From CBDIBC01 sp965276635 (GTDB taxonomy: Bacteria; Actinomycetota; Acidimicrobiia; Acidimicrobiales; Palsa-688), in assembly GCA_965276635.1 (NCBI GenBank), contig CBDIBC010000003.1:453114-517113 (forward strand): DNA of 64,000 nucleotides, read 5' to 3'. A program made the translations under genes and the position numbers. The notes beneath the pieces are model-generated. The model made no database searches. It was given only the letters and a program-made list of their open reading frames with translations, and had not been told where the DNA came from. Positions 25,659-34,600 of the stretch are shown piece by piece (positions within the stretch are counted from its first letter, which is position 1; each line of letters opens with the position of its first letter).

Positions 25659-25880
25659 ACGCCGCTCTGGGCGGCGGTCCCGGACCAGGTGCACAGCAAT
25701 CTCTCGCCTGGGGACGATCATGTGCACAGAAGTCAGGGTGCGCCGAAGATTCGTGTGCAGTTGCTCGCCGTAGGCGGTCGCGTGCGGGCCCGTCGGGTCG
25801 GGCAAAGAAGCGGGGTGGCCGCGCCGCTCGACGGCCGAGGCCCTTCCCCGGATGACCCGCTCGCCGGTCCGCCGGGGCGG
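25659..25880. other. Convergent gap with three spaced GTGCA motifs
   Basis: The 222 bp between nusB and the convergent hydrolase gene hold no gene. GTGCACAG occurs at 25689-25696 and 25722-25729 and a related GTGCAG at 25755-25760, each 33 bp apart, with unrelated sequence between. The second copy lies in the palindrome TGTGCACA. The short hairpin after nusB may end its transcript. Confidence 0.4.
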
Positions 25881-27413
25881 CTACAGCCCGAGAGGGCGGG
25901 CGGTCGTGGTGGTGGTCGTGGCGCCCGGCGTCGTGGTGGTGGCCGGGACCGTGGTCGTGGTGGAGGCGCCCGTGGCCGGCGCAGTGGTCGTCGGCGTGGT
26001 GGTGGTCGGCGTGGTGGTGGTCGGCGCGGCGGTGGTCGTGGTGGCATCCGGGGTCGACGTGGGCGGGTAGTAGCCGGGGAGGGGGGCCGAGCCCCCCGGG
26101 GTCGGTGCCCACCCGGCCGGCGGCGCCGTCTGGGACGGGACGACACCGGCGGCAGCCACCACCTGCGTGCCCGAGGCCGTCGGCCGGGTGGGCACCGGGG
26201 TGCCGGCGGTGTGGACGCGACCGAACCCGTAGAGGTCGCTCCACCACATCGGGCTGACGCGGACGACGTCGCCGGTGTGGGGAGCGTTCACCATCAGCCC
26301 GTCGCCGATGTACATGCCGACGTGGTGGATGTCGGTGGCCGTCCCGTAGAAGACCAGGTCACCGGGAAGAAGCTGCGAGAGGGGTACCGGGACCGCCCAT
26401 GCCTCCTGGTCCTGGGCCACCCGGGGGGTGCTCACCCCGGCCGCCCGCCACACGAACTGCGTCAGCCCGGAGCAGTCGAAGGTGTCGGGGCCGGTGGCAC
26501 CCCACGTGTACGGCTTCCCGAGCTCGGAGAAGATCCAGGTCAGCGCCACGTCGGTGGTGGCGACCGGGGCGGGGAGCGGCGTCGTCGGGGCCCAGTCCAG
26601 CGCCGCCGGGCTGGCCAGCGACGCACCGGCCTGATGGGAGACGTCCGTGCGCTCGGTGCTGATCAGGGTGGCGGTGGAGGCGGTGAGCCCGGCCAGCTGG
26701 GCCTGTATCTGGGTCTGGGCGGCGGCGGCCGCCGCCTTGGCTGCGTCGGCCGCTCGCGCCGCGGTGACAGCCTGGCGCTGGGCGGCCTCCACGGCGCGAG
26801 CGGCAGTGGTGGCGGTGGCTGCGTCGGTCCGGCGCTTCGACAGGATCCCGTCGGGGGAGAGGATCGTCTGCTCGTAGAGGGCGCCGGCGGCCAGCTCTTG
26901 GGCGCTGCGGTCCTGGGGGATCGGGAGTCGCTGCGGGCCGATCATGTACAGCTGGAGGGCGGCGTCGGTGAGCGCGCTCTTGAGGTTCCGGGCGTCGGCG
27001 TCGGCCGCCTGGGCCCGGGTGTGGGCCGTGTCGGCCTGGGTGGTGGCCGCGGCCAGAGCGGCGTCGGCCTGGGTGGCAGCCACCGACGCCCGGTCGAGCT
27101 GGCCGGTGGCGGCGGCCAGGCTGGCCTGCAGCGGTGAGGTCTGGGTGCCGGCGGTGGCCAGGGCGATGGCCCTGGCCAAGAGCGCGGCGGGATCGGAGCC
27201 GTTGGTGACGGCGGTTGGCACGGCGGGGATGGGCGGCAGGCCGACCAGCGGGGCCGGAGCCGCGACCGCGGCCGGGGCGACGGCGGGAGCGGTGGCCGCG
27301 TCCGCTGTCGATCCGGCGCCCAGCCAGCCTGCGGAGAGGGCGGCAGTCAGGAGCCCGGCGACTGCGACGACGGGCGCGATGCGGTTCTTGTTCCGCCATG
27401 CGTCCCTCAGCAC
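25881..27413 (-). CDS. Secreted NlpC/P60 peptidoglycan hydrolase (RipA-like)
   Basis: 510 aa. A basic start and hydrophobic segment ending in ADAATA form a signal peptide. A long Ala/Gln coiled coil covers about residues 75-300. The NlpC/P60 domain follows at about 330-450, with catalytic Cys in FDCSGLTQFVW, His in HHVGMYIGDG and a second His in NAPHTGDVV. The last 60 residues are a Thr/Pro tail with runs of TTTT. The start is probably GTG 27413, the only plausible one before the signal, though no ribosome-binding site is seen. By family it cleaves stem peptides during cell separation. Confidence 0.88.
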   Translation of the reverse strand: MLRDAWRNKNRIAPVVAVAGLLTAALSAGWLGAGSTADAATAPAVAPAAVAAPAPLVGLPPIPAVPTAVTNGSDPAALLARAIALATAGTQTSPLQASLAAATGQLDRASVAATQADAALAAATTQADTAHTRAQAADADARNLKSALTDAALQLYMIGPQRLPIPQDRSAQELAAGALYEQTILSPDGILSKRRTDAATATTAARAVEAAQRQAVTAARAADAAKAAAAAAQTQIQAQLAGLTASTATLISTERTDVSHQAGASLASPAALDWAPTTPLPAPVATTDVALTWIFSELGKPYTWGATGPDTFDCSGLTQFVWRAAGVSTPRVAQDQEAWAVPVPLSQLLPGDLVFYGTATDIHHVGMYIGDGLMVNAPHTGDVVRVSPMWWSDLYGFGRVHTAGTPVPTRPTASGTQVVAAAGVVPSQTAPPAGWAPTPGGSAPLPGYYPPTSTPDATTTTAAPTTTTPTTTTPTTTAPATGASTTTTVPATTTTPGATTTTTTARPLGL

Positions 27414-27466
27414 GTTGGGCAGTGTGGCACAGGACAAATGGTTCTGGGCCGCGGCTCGGATTCGGC

Positions 27467-27472
27467 TACCAT
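27467..27472 (+). promoter_or_regulatory. Candidate -10 of the pyr operon
   Basis: TACCAT lies about 18 nt before the PyrR-binding hairpin in the gap between the divergent hydrolase gene and pyrR. A transcript starting near 27479 would place the hairpin at its very 5' end. The -35 region is weak. Confidence 0.35.
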
Positions 27473-27489
27473 CTGGTCTCGACCGTGAA

Positions 27490-27509
27490 GCGGGTCCGGT
27501 GAGGCCCGC
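27490..27509 (+). promoter_or_regulatory. PyrR-binding hairpin in the pyr leader
   Basis: GCGGG (27490-27494) pairs with CCCGC (27505-27509) around the loop TCCGGTGAGG. The loop matches the known PyrR recognition pattern UCCnGnGAGG. It ends 6 nt before the ribosome-binding site GAGGAGG (27516-27522), so PyrR-UMP binding could block translation, as reported for mycobacterial pyr operons. Confidence 0.75.
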
Positions 27510-27528
27510 ACGGACGAGGAGGTCTGGC

Positions 27529-28098
27529 TTGGCTGAACGAGAACGTGCGCTGACGCCCCCGTACGGGGGCGTTTTCCTTGCCCGTACGACGGTCATGGAG
27601 CCGGAGGACGTCCGCCGGGCCGTGTGGCGGATGGCCCACGAGATCATCGAGCGGAACCAGGGGACCGACGACGTGGTGCTGGTCGCCCTCCAGACCGGCG
27701 GGGTGCAGATCGGTGGTCGGCTGGCCGAGACGATCGAGACCGTCTCGGGTGTCGGGGTGCCGCAGGGCACCCTCGACGTGGCCTTCTACCGCGACGACAT
27801 CGGCCTGCGGCCCGTCCTGCCGGAGGCGGCGACGGACATCCCCGTGGATCTGTCGGGCCAGACGGTGGTGCTGGTCGACGACGTGTTGTTCACGGGGCGG
27901 ACGGTGCGAGCGGCACTGAACGCACTGGCCGACTACGGGCGGGCCCGGTCGGTGCAGCTGGCCGTCATGGTCGATCGCGGCCACCGGGAGCTGCCCATCC
28001 GGCCCGACTACGTCGGCAAGAACCTGCCCACGCGCCGAGACGAGATGGTCGACGTGAGCGAGGCCGGGGTCGTCCTCGGGGACATGGTGCCCCGGTGA
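27529..28098 (+). CDS. pyrR: PyrR bifunctional pyr regulator / uracil phosphoribosyltransferase
   Basis: 189 aa from TTG 27529, which follows GAGGAGG at 6 nt. ATG 27595 would drop the conserved first strand before EDVRRAVWRMAHEIIERN. The PRPP-binding loop VVLVDDVLFTGRTVRAAL is intact, with LAVMVDRGHRELPIRPDYVGKN after it. The first 22 codons contain a 20-bp palindrome (27553-27572) followed by TTTT, so an apparent terminator lies inside the coding region. PyrR binds the leader hairpin in response to UMP. The gene overlaps pyrB by GTGA. Confidence 0.9.
   Translation: MAERERALTPPYGGVFLARTTVMEPEDVRRAVWRMAHEIIERNQGTDDVVLVALQTGGVQIGGRLAETIETVSGVGVPQGTLDVAFYRDDIGLRPVLPEAATDIPVDLSGQTVVLVDDVLFTGRTVRAALNALADYGRARSVQLAVMVDRGHRELPIRPDYVGKNLPTRRDEMVDVSEAGVVLGDMVPR
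27553..27572 (+). terminator. Terminator-like palindrome inside the pyrR 5' coding region
   Basis: ACGCCCCCGT followed directly by its reverse complement ACGGGGGCGT, then TTTTCC. Formally this is an intrinsic terminator about 45 nt after the PyrR-binding hairpin. If pyrR starts at TTG 27529 it encodes LTPPYGGVFL, so ribosomes would disrupt it; blocked translation would let it form and stop transcription of the operon. Confidence 0.6.
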
Positions 28099-28292
28099 GC
28101 GGGGTGCCCCATGAGCAGAGTGCCCCGGTGAGCGGGGTGCCCCATGAGCAGAGTGCCCCGGTGAGCGGGGTGCCCCATGAGCAGAGTGCCCCGGTGAGCG
28201 GGGTGCCCCATGAGCAGAGTGCCCCGGTGAGCGGGGTGCCCCATGAGCAGAGTGCCCCGGTGAGCGGGGTGCCGGGTGAGCAGAGTGCCGCG
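28095..28292 (+). repeat. 33-bp tandem repeat (6 copies) at the pyrB start
   Basis: Five identical 33-bp units begin at 28095, 28128, 28161, 28194 and 28227, and a sixth diverged unit at 28260. The unit starts GTGAGCGGGGTGCCCCATGA and keeps the pyrB frame. Perfect identity between copies points to recent slippage expansion. Each copy offers a GTG start. Confidence 0.95.
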
Positions 28293-29249
28293 GTGGTGGC
28301 GCCGCGGCATCGCATCCGCCACCTGCTGGCGGTCGACGACCTGGGGGGCGACGGCATCCAGGAGGTGCTGCGGCTGACGGACAGCTTCGTGGAGGTGAGC
28401 CGCCGGGCCATTCCCAAGGTGCCGGCGCTGCGAGGCAAGACGGTGGTGTCGCTGTTCTTCGAGGACTCCACCCGCACGCGGCTCAGCTTCGAGACGGCGG
28501 CGCGACGGCTGTCGGCGGACGTCATGGGCTTCTCCGCCTCGTCGTCGTCGGTGAACAAGGGGGAGTCGCTGCGCGACACGGTCGAGACCATCGAGGCCAT
28601 GGGTGTCGACGCCCTGGTCGTCCGCCACAAGTCGTCGGGTGTGCCCGGGCAGGTGGCCTCGTGGGTGCACGGACCGGCGGTGATCAACGCCGGCGACGGC
28701 TGGCACGAGCACCCGACCCAGGCGCTACTCGACTGCTACACCATCACCCACGAGCACCGGGGCCGTTCGTTGGAGGGGCTGCACGTGGGCATCGTGGGCG
28801 ATGTCCGCCACAGCCGGGTGGCTCGCTCCGACGTGGCCGCCTTCTCGGCGCTGGGTGCCCACATCACCCTCGTGGGGCCGCCGACCCTGTTGCCGCCGTC
28901 GCTGGCCGGATGGCCGGTGGAGGTGGCTCATGACCTCGACACGGTCCTGGCCAAGCTGGACGTCGTCTACCTGCTCCGCCTCCAGACCGAGCGCATGGGC
29001 GAGGCCCTGCTGCCTTCCCTGCGTGAGTACACAGCCACGTACGGGCTGACCCGCCAACGGGCCCGGCTGCTCGGCGACGACGCCCTCATCATGCACCCGG
29101 GCCCGGTGAACCGAGGGGTGGAGATCGCCTCCGAGGTGGCCGAAGGGCCCCGGTCGGTCATCACACGCCAGGTGGCCAACGGCGTCGCCGTCCGCATGGC
29201 CGTCCTCTACCTCTTGCTCGGATCGGGAGTGGACCTTGCCGCCGCCTGA
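28095..29249 (+). CDS. pyrB: Aspartate carbamoyltransferase catalytic chain
   Basis: Joins carbamoyl phosphate and aspartate. 384 aa from GTG 28095. About the first 66 residues are six 11-residue repeats (VSGVPHEQSAP) absent from normal PyrB, which would begin near HRIRHLLAVDDLGGDG. The catalytic body is intact: FFEDSTRTRLSFE (carbamoyl phosphate), INAGDGWHEHPTQALLD and MHPGPVNRGVEI. Each repeat begins with GTG, so the true start could be any of six codons. No pyrI is present. It overlaps pyrC by 14 bp. Confidence 0.93.
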   Translation: MSGVPHEQSAPVSGVPHEQSAPVSGVPHEQSAPVSGVPHEQSAPVSGVPHEQSAPVSGVPGEQSAAVVAPRHRIRHLLAVDDLGGDGIQEVLRLTDSFVEVSRRAIPKVPALRGKTVVSLFFEDSTRTRLSFETAARRLSADVMGFSASSSSVNKGESLRDTVETIEAMGVDALVVRHKSSGVPGQVASWVHGPAVINAGDGWHEHPTQALLDCYTITHEHRGRSLEGLHVGIVGDVRHSRVARSDVAAFSALGAHITLVGPPTLLPPSLAGWPVEVAHDLDTVLAKLDVVYLLRLQTERMGEALLPSLREYTATYGLTRQRARLLGDDALIMHPGPVNRGVEIASEVAEGPRSVITRQVANGVAVRMAVLYLLLGSGVDLAAA

Positions 29250-30564
29250 CGTTGCCACCGCCGACGCCCCGACCGGCGGCGCCTACCTGATCGTCCGGGG
29301 CGGCACGCTGGTCGACGGTGACGGCTCCCGGCGGGCCGATCTGCTCGTCCAGGGCGACCGCATCGTGTCGGCGGCCACCCGGGTGTCCAGCGTGCCCGCC
29401 GGCACCAAGGTCCTCGACGCCGAGGGCTGCGTGGTGGCGCCTGGCCTGGTCGACCTGCACACCCACCTGCGCGAGCCAGGGCGGGAGGAGGCCGAGACGG
29501 TGGACAGCGGCGCCCGCGCCGCCGCCCTCGGCGGCTACACCGCCATCGTCGCCATGCCGAACACCGACCCCACCATCGACAGCGCAGCTGTCGTCCGCCA
29601 GGTCCTGGAGCTGGGCCGGGCCAGCATCTGCGACGTGCGAGTGGCGGGAGCCATCACCGTGGGGCGGCAGGGGACCACGCTGGCACCGCTCGCCGAGATG
29701 GCCGCTCTCGGGGTCCGGCTGTTCACCGACGACGGCAGCGGCGTGCAGGACGCTCGGCTCATGCGCCGGGCCCTCGAGTACGCGTCGGCGCTCGGTGTCA
29801 CCCTGGCCCAGCACTGCGAGGACAAGTCGCTGGCGGCTGGCGGCCACATGCACGAGGGGGAGTGGTCCAGCCGCCTGGGGATCCCCGGCCAGCCGGCGGA
29901 GGCCGAGGAGCTGATGGTGATGCGGGACCTCGCCCTGTGCCGCCTGACGGGTTCGGCGGTGCACTTCCTGCACCTGTCCACCGCCGGGTCCATCGCCATG
30001 GTGCGGGGCGCGAAGGCGTCGGGCCTCCCGGTCACCGCCGAGGCGGCACCGCACCACTTCACCCTCACCCATGCCGAGGTCAGGGACTACGACACCGTCT
30101 TCAAGGTGAACCCGCCGTTGCGCACCGACGAGGACGTGGCGGCGGTGCGGGCCGGGCTGGCCGACGGGACCATCGATGCCATAGCCACCGATCACGCCCC
30201 GCATGCGGCCGAGGCCAAGGAGGCCCCGTTCGACGAGGCACCCCCTGGGATGCTGGGCCTGGAGACGGCCGTCGGCCTGGCCCTGACCGAGCTGGACCTG
30301 CCCGTGGAGGCGGTCCTGGCGCTCATGTCGTGGCAGCCCGCTCGCATCGCCGGGTTGACCGCCGGGCACGGGGGGCCGCTGGTCGATGGGGCGCTGGCCA
30401 ACATCTGCGTCATCGACCCCGACATCACCTGGACCGTCGACGCCGGGCGCCTGGCCAGCCGCAGCCGGAACACGCCCTACGCCGGGAGGCAGCTGCGGGG
30501 TCGGGTCCGGCACACCGTGTTGCGCGGCGAGCCCGTCGTCGTCGATGGTGAGGCTCAGCGATGA
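29236..30564 (+). CDS. pyrC: Dihydroorotase
   Basis: Zinc amidohydrolase closing the dihydroorotate ring, 442 aa, type I. Metal-site motifs are present: GLVDLHTHLREPG at residues about 70-85, the HHFTLTH and HFLHLST histidines, and ATDHAPHAAEAK with the catalytic Asp. The Asp-for-carboxylysine region FTDDGSG is visible. The TTG start at 29236 has GGGAG upstream. It overlaps pyrB and ends 4 bp into carA. Confidence 0.94.
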   Translation: MPPPDVATADAPTGGAYLIVRGGTLVDGDGSRRADLLVQGDRIVSAATRVSSVPAGTKVLDAEGCVVAPGLVDLHTHLREPGREEAETVDSGARAAALGGYTAIVAMPNTDPTIDSAAVVRQVLELGRASICDVRVAGAITVGRQGTTLAPLAEMAALGVRLFTDDGSGVQDARLMRRALEYASALGVTLAQHCEDKSLAAGGHMHEGEWSSRLGIPGQPAEAEELMVMRDLALCRLTGSAVHFLHLSTAGSIAMVRGAKASGLPVTAEAAPHHFTLTHAEVRDYDTVFKVNPPLRTDEDVAAVRAGLADGTIDAIATDHAPHAAEAKEAPFDEAPPGMLGLETAVGLALTELDLPVEAVLALMSWQPARIAGLTAGHGGPLVDGALANICVIDPDITWTVDAGRLASRSRNTPYAGRQLRGRVRHTVLRGEPVVVDGEAQR

Positions 30565-31694
30565 CCGCGACCTCCACGGCCTCCGGGACCACCGGCATAC
30601 GGCGCGCCGCCGCGCTGCTCGTGCTGGCCGACGGCACGACCTTCGAGGGAGAGGGGGCCGGGGCGGTGCCCGACGGCGGCGTGGCCACCGGAGAGGCCGT
30701 GTTCAACACCGTCCTGTCCGGCTACCAGGAGGTCATCACCGATCCCTCCTACGCCGGTCAGATGATCTGCTTCACCTATCCCCACATCGGCAACTACGGG
30801 GTGACCGCGGCCGACGACGAGAGCCGGCGACCGTTCTGTCGCGGTGTCATCGTCCGTGACCTCATCGCCCGGCCGAGCAGCTGGCGGGCCACCGAGGACC
30901 TGGAAGGGTTCCTCCGCCGCCATGGGGTGGCGGCCATCACCGGCATCGACACCCGCCGGCTCACTCGGCACCTCCGGGTCGACGGAGCCATGCCTGCGGC
31001 GTTCGGTCCCCTGGAGGGGCCGGGGTCGACCGACGAGGCCACCATCACCGCCCGGGCGGCGGCGGAGCCGTCCACCGAGGGCCACGACCTGGTCGCCCAG
31101 GTGACGACGGCGGCCGGCTACCGGCGCGGTGACGGCCCCCTGCGGGTGGTGGCCTACGACTTCGGCATCAAGGCGACCATCCTGCGCCACCTCGGCACGA
31201 TCGCCACCGTCGACGTGGTCCCGGCCACCACCCCGGCCGAGGAGGTGCTGGCCCGCCGCCCCGACGGGGTGTTCCTGTCGAACGGGCCCGGTGACCCGGC
31301 GCCCCTCGACTACGCCACCCGGGCCATCGCCGGGCTGCTCGGCGAGGTGCCGGTGTTCGGCATCTGCCTCGGCCACCAGCTGCTCGCCGCCGCCCTGGGC
31401 GGGCGCACCTACAAGCTGCCCTTCGGCCATCACGGCGGCAACCACCCGGTGCGCCGCCTGGCCGGGGGACCAGTGGAGATCACCAGCCAGAACCACAGCT
31501 ACGCGGTGGCCGAGGGCAGCGTGCCCGGCGCCGACGTCAGCCACGTGAACCTCAACGACGGCGTGGTCGAGGGCCTGGCCTGCCGGGACGTCCCGGCCTT
31601 CAGCGTCCAGTACCACCCGGAGGCCGGGCCGGGGCCCCACGACGCCCGCTACCTCTTCGCCGAGTTCGCCGCGCTCATGGAGCGAACCCGCTGA
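30561..31694 (+). CDS. carA: Carbamoyl-phosphate synthase small chain
   Basis: Glutaminase subunit, 377 aa. The N-terminal domain has GEAVFNTVLSGYQEVITDPS. The class I amidotransferase domain has FLSNGPGDP, the nucleophile elbow FGICLGHQLL with the catalytic Cys, and FSVQYHPEAGPGP with the catalytic His and downstream residues. It feeds ammonia to CarB for both pyrimidine and arginine synthesis. It overlaps pyrC and carB. Confidence 0.96.
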   Translation: MTATSTASGTTGIRRAAALLVLADGTTFEGEGAGAVPDGGVATGEAVFNTVLSGYQEVITDPSYAGQMICFTYPHIGNYGVTAADDESRRPFCRGVIVRDLIARPSSWRATEDLEGFLRRHGVAAITGIDTRRLTRHLRVDGAMPAAFGPLEGPGSTDEATITARAAAEPSTEGHDLVAQVTTAAGYRRGDGPLRVVAYDFGIKATILRHLGTIATVDVVPATTPAEEVLARRPDGVFLSNGPGDPAPLDYATRAIAGLLGEVPVFGICLGHQLLAAALGGRTYKLPFGHHGGNHPVRRLAGGPVEITSQNHSYAVAEGSVPGADVSHVNLNDGVVEGLACRDVPAFSVQYHPEAGPGPHDARYLFAEFAALMERTR

Positions 31695-34600
31695 TGGGCC
31701 GTCGCGACGACCTCCACAGCATCCTGGTCATCGGCTCGGGTCCCATCGTGATCGGCCAGGCCTGCGAGTTCGACTACTCCGGGACGCAGGCGTGCCGGAT
31801 ACTCGGCGAGGAGGGCTACCGGGTGATCCTGGCCAACTCGAACCCGGCCACGATCATGACCGACCCACAGTTCGCCGACCGCACCTACGTCGAGCCGCTG
31901 ACCGCGGAGGTGCTGACCGCCATCATCGAGCGGGAGCGCCCCGACGCCGTCCTGCCGACACTCGGCGGCCAGACGGCCCTGAACCTGGCCATGGCCCTCC
32001 ATGAGAGCGGGGTGCTCGACACCTACGGCGTGGAGATGATCGGCGCCGACGCCGAGGCCATCGCCACCGCCGAGGACCGCGAGCGGTTCAAGGCGGCCAT
32101 GACCGAGATCGGCTTGGCCGTCCCCGACTCCGGCTTTGCCTACAACCTGGCCGACGCCATGGAGGTGGGGGAGCGCATCGGCTTCCCGCTCATCGTCCGC
32201 CCTTCGTACATCCTCGGTGGGGCGGGGACGGGCATCGCCGGCTCCTCCGAGGAGCTGGAGGCGATCGCCGCGACCGGGCTGGCGGCCAGCCCCATCTCCG
32301 AGATCCTCGTCGAGCGGTCGATCGCCGGGTGGAAGGAGTACGAGCTGGAGGTCATGCGCGACCGGGACGACAACTGCGTGGTCATCTGCTCCATCGAGAA
32401 CGTCGACCCCATGGGGGTGCACACCGGCGACTCGGTCACCGTCGCCCCGGCCCAGACCCTGTCCGACGTCGAGTACCAGGCCATGCGTGACGCCGCCTTC
32501 GCGTGCATCCGCCGCATCGGCGTGGAGACCGGCGGGTCGAACATCCAGTTCGCGGTCGACCCGGCCGACGGCACGGTGGTCGTCATCGAGATGAACCCGC
32601 GAGTGAGCCGCTCCAGCGCGCTGGCATCGAAGGCGACGGGCTTCCCGATCGCCAAGATCGCGGCGCGGCTCGCGGTGGGCTACACCCTCGACGAGGTCCG
32701 CAACGACATCACCGGCGAGACCCCCGCCAGCTTCGAGCCGACCATCGACTACGTGGTCACCAAGGTGCCCCGCTGGGCCTTCGAGAAGTTCCCCGGGGTC
32801 CCCGAGATCCTCGGCACCCGCATGCAGTCGGTGGGTGAGGCCATGGCCATCGGCCGTACCTTCCCCGAATCGCTGCAGAAGGGCCTACGGTCCCTCGAAC
32901 GCGGTCGCCACGGCCTGAACTGCGACCCGGCGGAGGTCCTGACCGACGGCTGGAGCGACGACGAGCTGGTGCGCCGGGCGGCGGTGGCCACCCCCGACCG
33001 GCCGTTCCACCTGGAGGCGGCCCTGCGGCGGGGGGTCGGGGTCGACCGGGTGCACCAGGCCACCGGTGTGGACCCCTGGTTCCTCGACCAGATCGGCCTG
33101 ATCGTGGAGGGCCGCCAGGAGCTGGCCAGGATCGGCGGACCGGGTGGTATGGACCGGCGCACCTGGCGGCAGGCCAAGCGGCTGGGCTTCGCCGACGCGC
33201 AGCTCGCCTATCTCTGGTCGGTGGCCGAGGCCGACGTCCGGGCCGCCCGGCTGGGGTGCGGGGTGCGGGCGACCATGAAGACGGTGGACACCTGCGCCGC
33301 CGAGTTCGACGCTCGGACGCCGTATCACTACGCCACCTACGAGGACGAGGACGAGGTCCGCGTCGGGGAGCGCCCCAAGGTGATCATCCTGGGCTCGGGA
33401 CCCAATCGCATCGGCCAGGGCGTCGAGTTCGACTACTGCTGCGTGCAGGCCAGCTTCGCCCTCCACGACGCCGGATTCGAGACGGTGATGGTGAACTGCA
33501 ACCCCGAGACCGTCTCCACCGACTACGACACCAGCGACCGCTTGTACTTCGAGCCGCTCACCAACGAGGCCGTCACCGACATCATCGAGGCGGAGACCCG
33601 CAGCGGTCCGCTGGCTGGGGTGATCGTGTCCCTCGGCGGTCAGACACCGTTGAAGCTGGCGGGCGTCCTGCCCGCCGAGCTCATCCTCGGCACTGCACCG
33701 GAGTCGATCGACCTGGCCGAGGACCGCGAGCGGTGGAGCGCCCTGTGCGCCAAGCTGGACATCCCCCAGCCCCCGGGGGGCACCGCCGCCACGGTGGACG
33801 AGGCCATCGCCGTGGCCCGGCGGATCGGCTATCCCGCCCTGGTCCGGCCCAGCTATGTGCTCGGCGGCCGGGCCATGGAGATCGTCTACGGCGACGGCGA
33901 CCTGCGCCGGGCCATGGCCGAGCTGGCGGGAGCCGGGACGCTGGGCCGGGAGGGCGGCTTGTCGGCCGAGCGCCCCGTGCTCGTCGACCGCTTCTTGGAG
34001 GATGCCATCGAGGTGGATGTGGACGCCGTGCGCGACCACACCGGCGAGGTGGTGATCGGCGCGGTCATGGAGCACGTGGAGGAGGCCGGGGTCCACTCGG
34101 GCGACAGCGCCTGTGTGATCCCACCGCCGACGCTGGTCGCCGAGATCGTGGCCCGCATCGAGGCCCACACCCGGGCCATCGCCGAGGCGCTCGACGTGCG
34201 CGGCCCGGTGAACGTGCAGTACGCGGTGAAGGCCGACGAGATCTACGTGATCGAGGCGAACCCGCGAGCCAGTCGCACCGTGCCGTTCGTGTCCAAGGCC
34301 ACGGGCGTGCCGTTGGCTGCCGTTGCGGCGCGAGTCATGGCCGGCGCCACCCTGGCCTCCCTGCGCGACGAGGGTCTCCTGTGCCCGCCGGCCGCCGGTG
34401 GCCATGTCTCTGTCAAAGAGGCGGTGTTGCCGTTCGATCGGTTCCCCGATGCCGACACGCTGCTCGGACCGGAGATGCGCTCGACCGGTGAGGTCATGGG
34501 CATCGACTCCACGTTCGGTTGGGCGTTCGCCAAGAGCCAGGCCGCTGCCGGCAACAGCCTGCCCGACACCGGCACCGTGTTCTTGAGCCTGGCCGATCGC

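Noticed and set aside
25852..26070. Val/Gly-rich plus-strand frame of 72 codons
   Set aside because: It is the antisense of the Thr-rich tail of the NlpC/P60 protein, where ACC repeats read as GGT and GTG on the other strand.
28095..28292. 33-bp direct repeats resembling a CRISPR array
   Set aside because: The units abut with no spacers, keep the pyrB reading frame and lack a palindromic repeat or nearby cas genes. It is a coding minisatellite.
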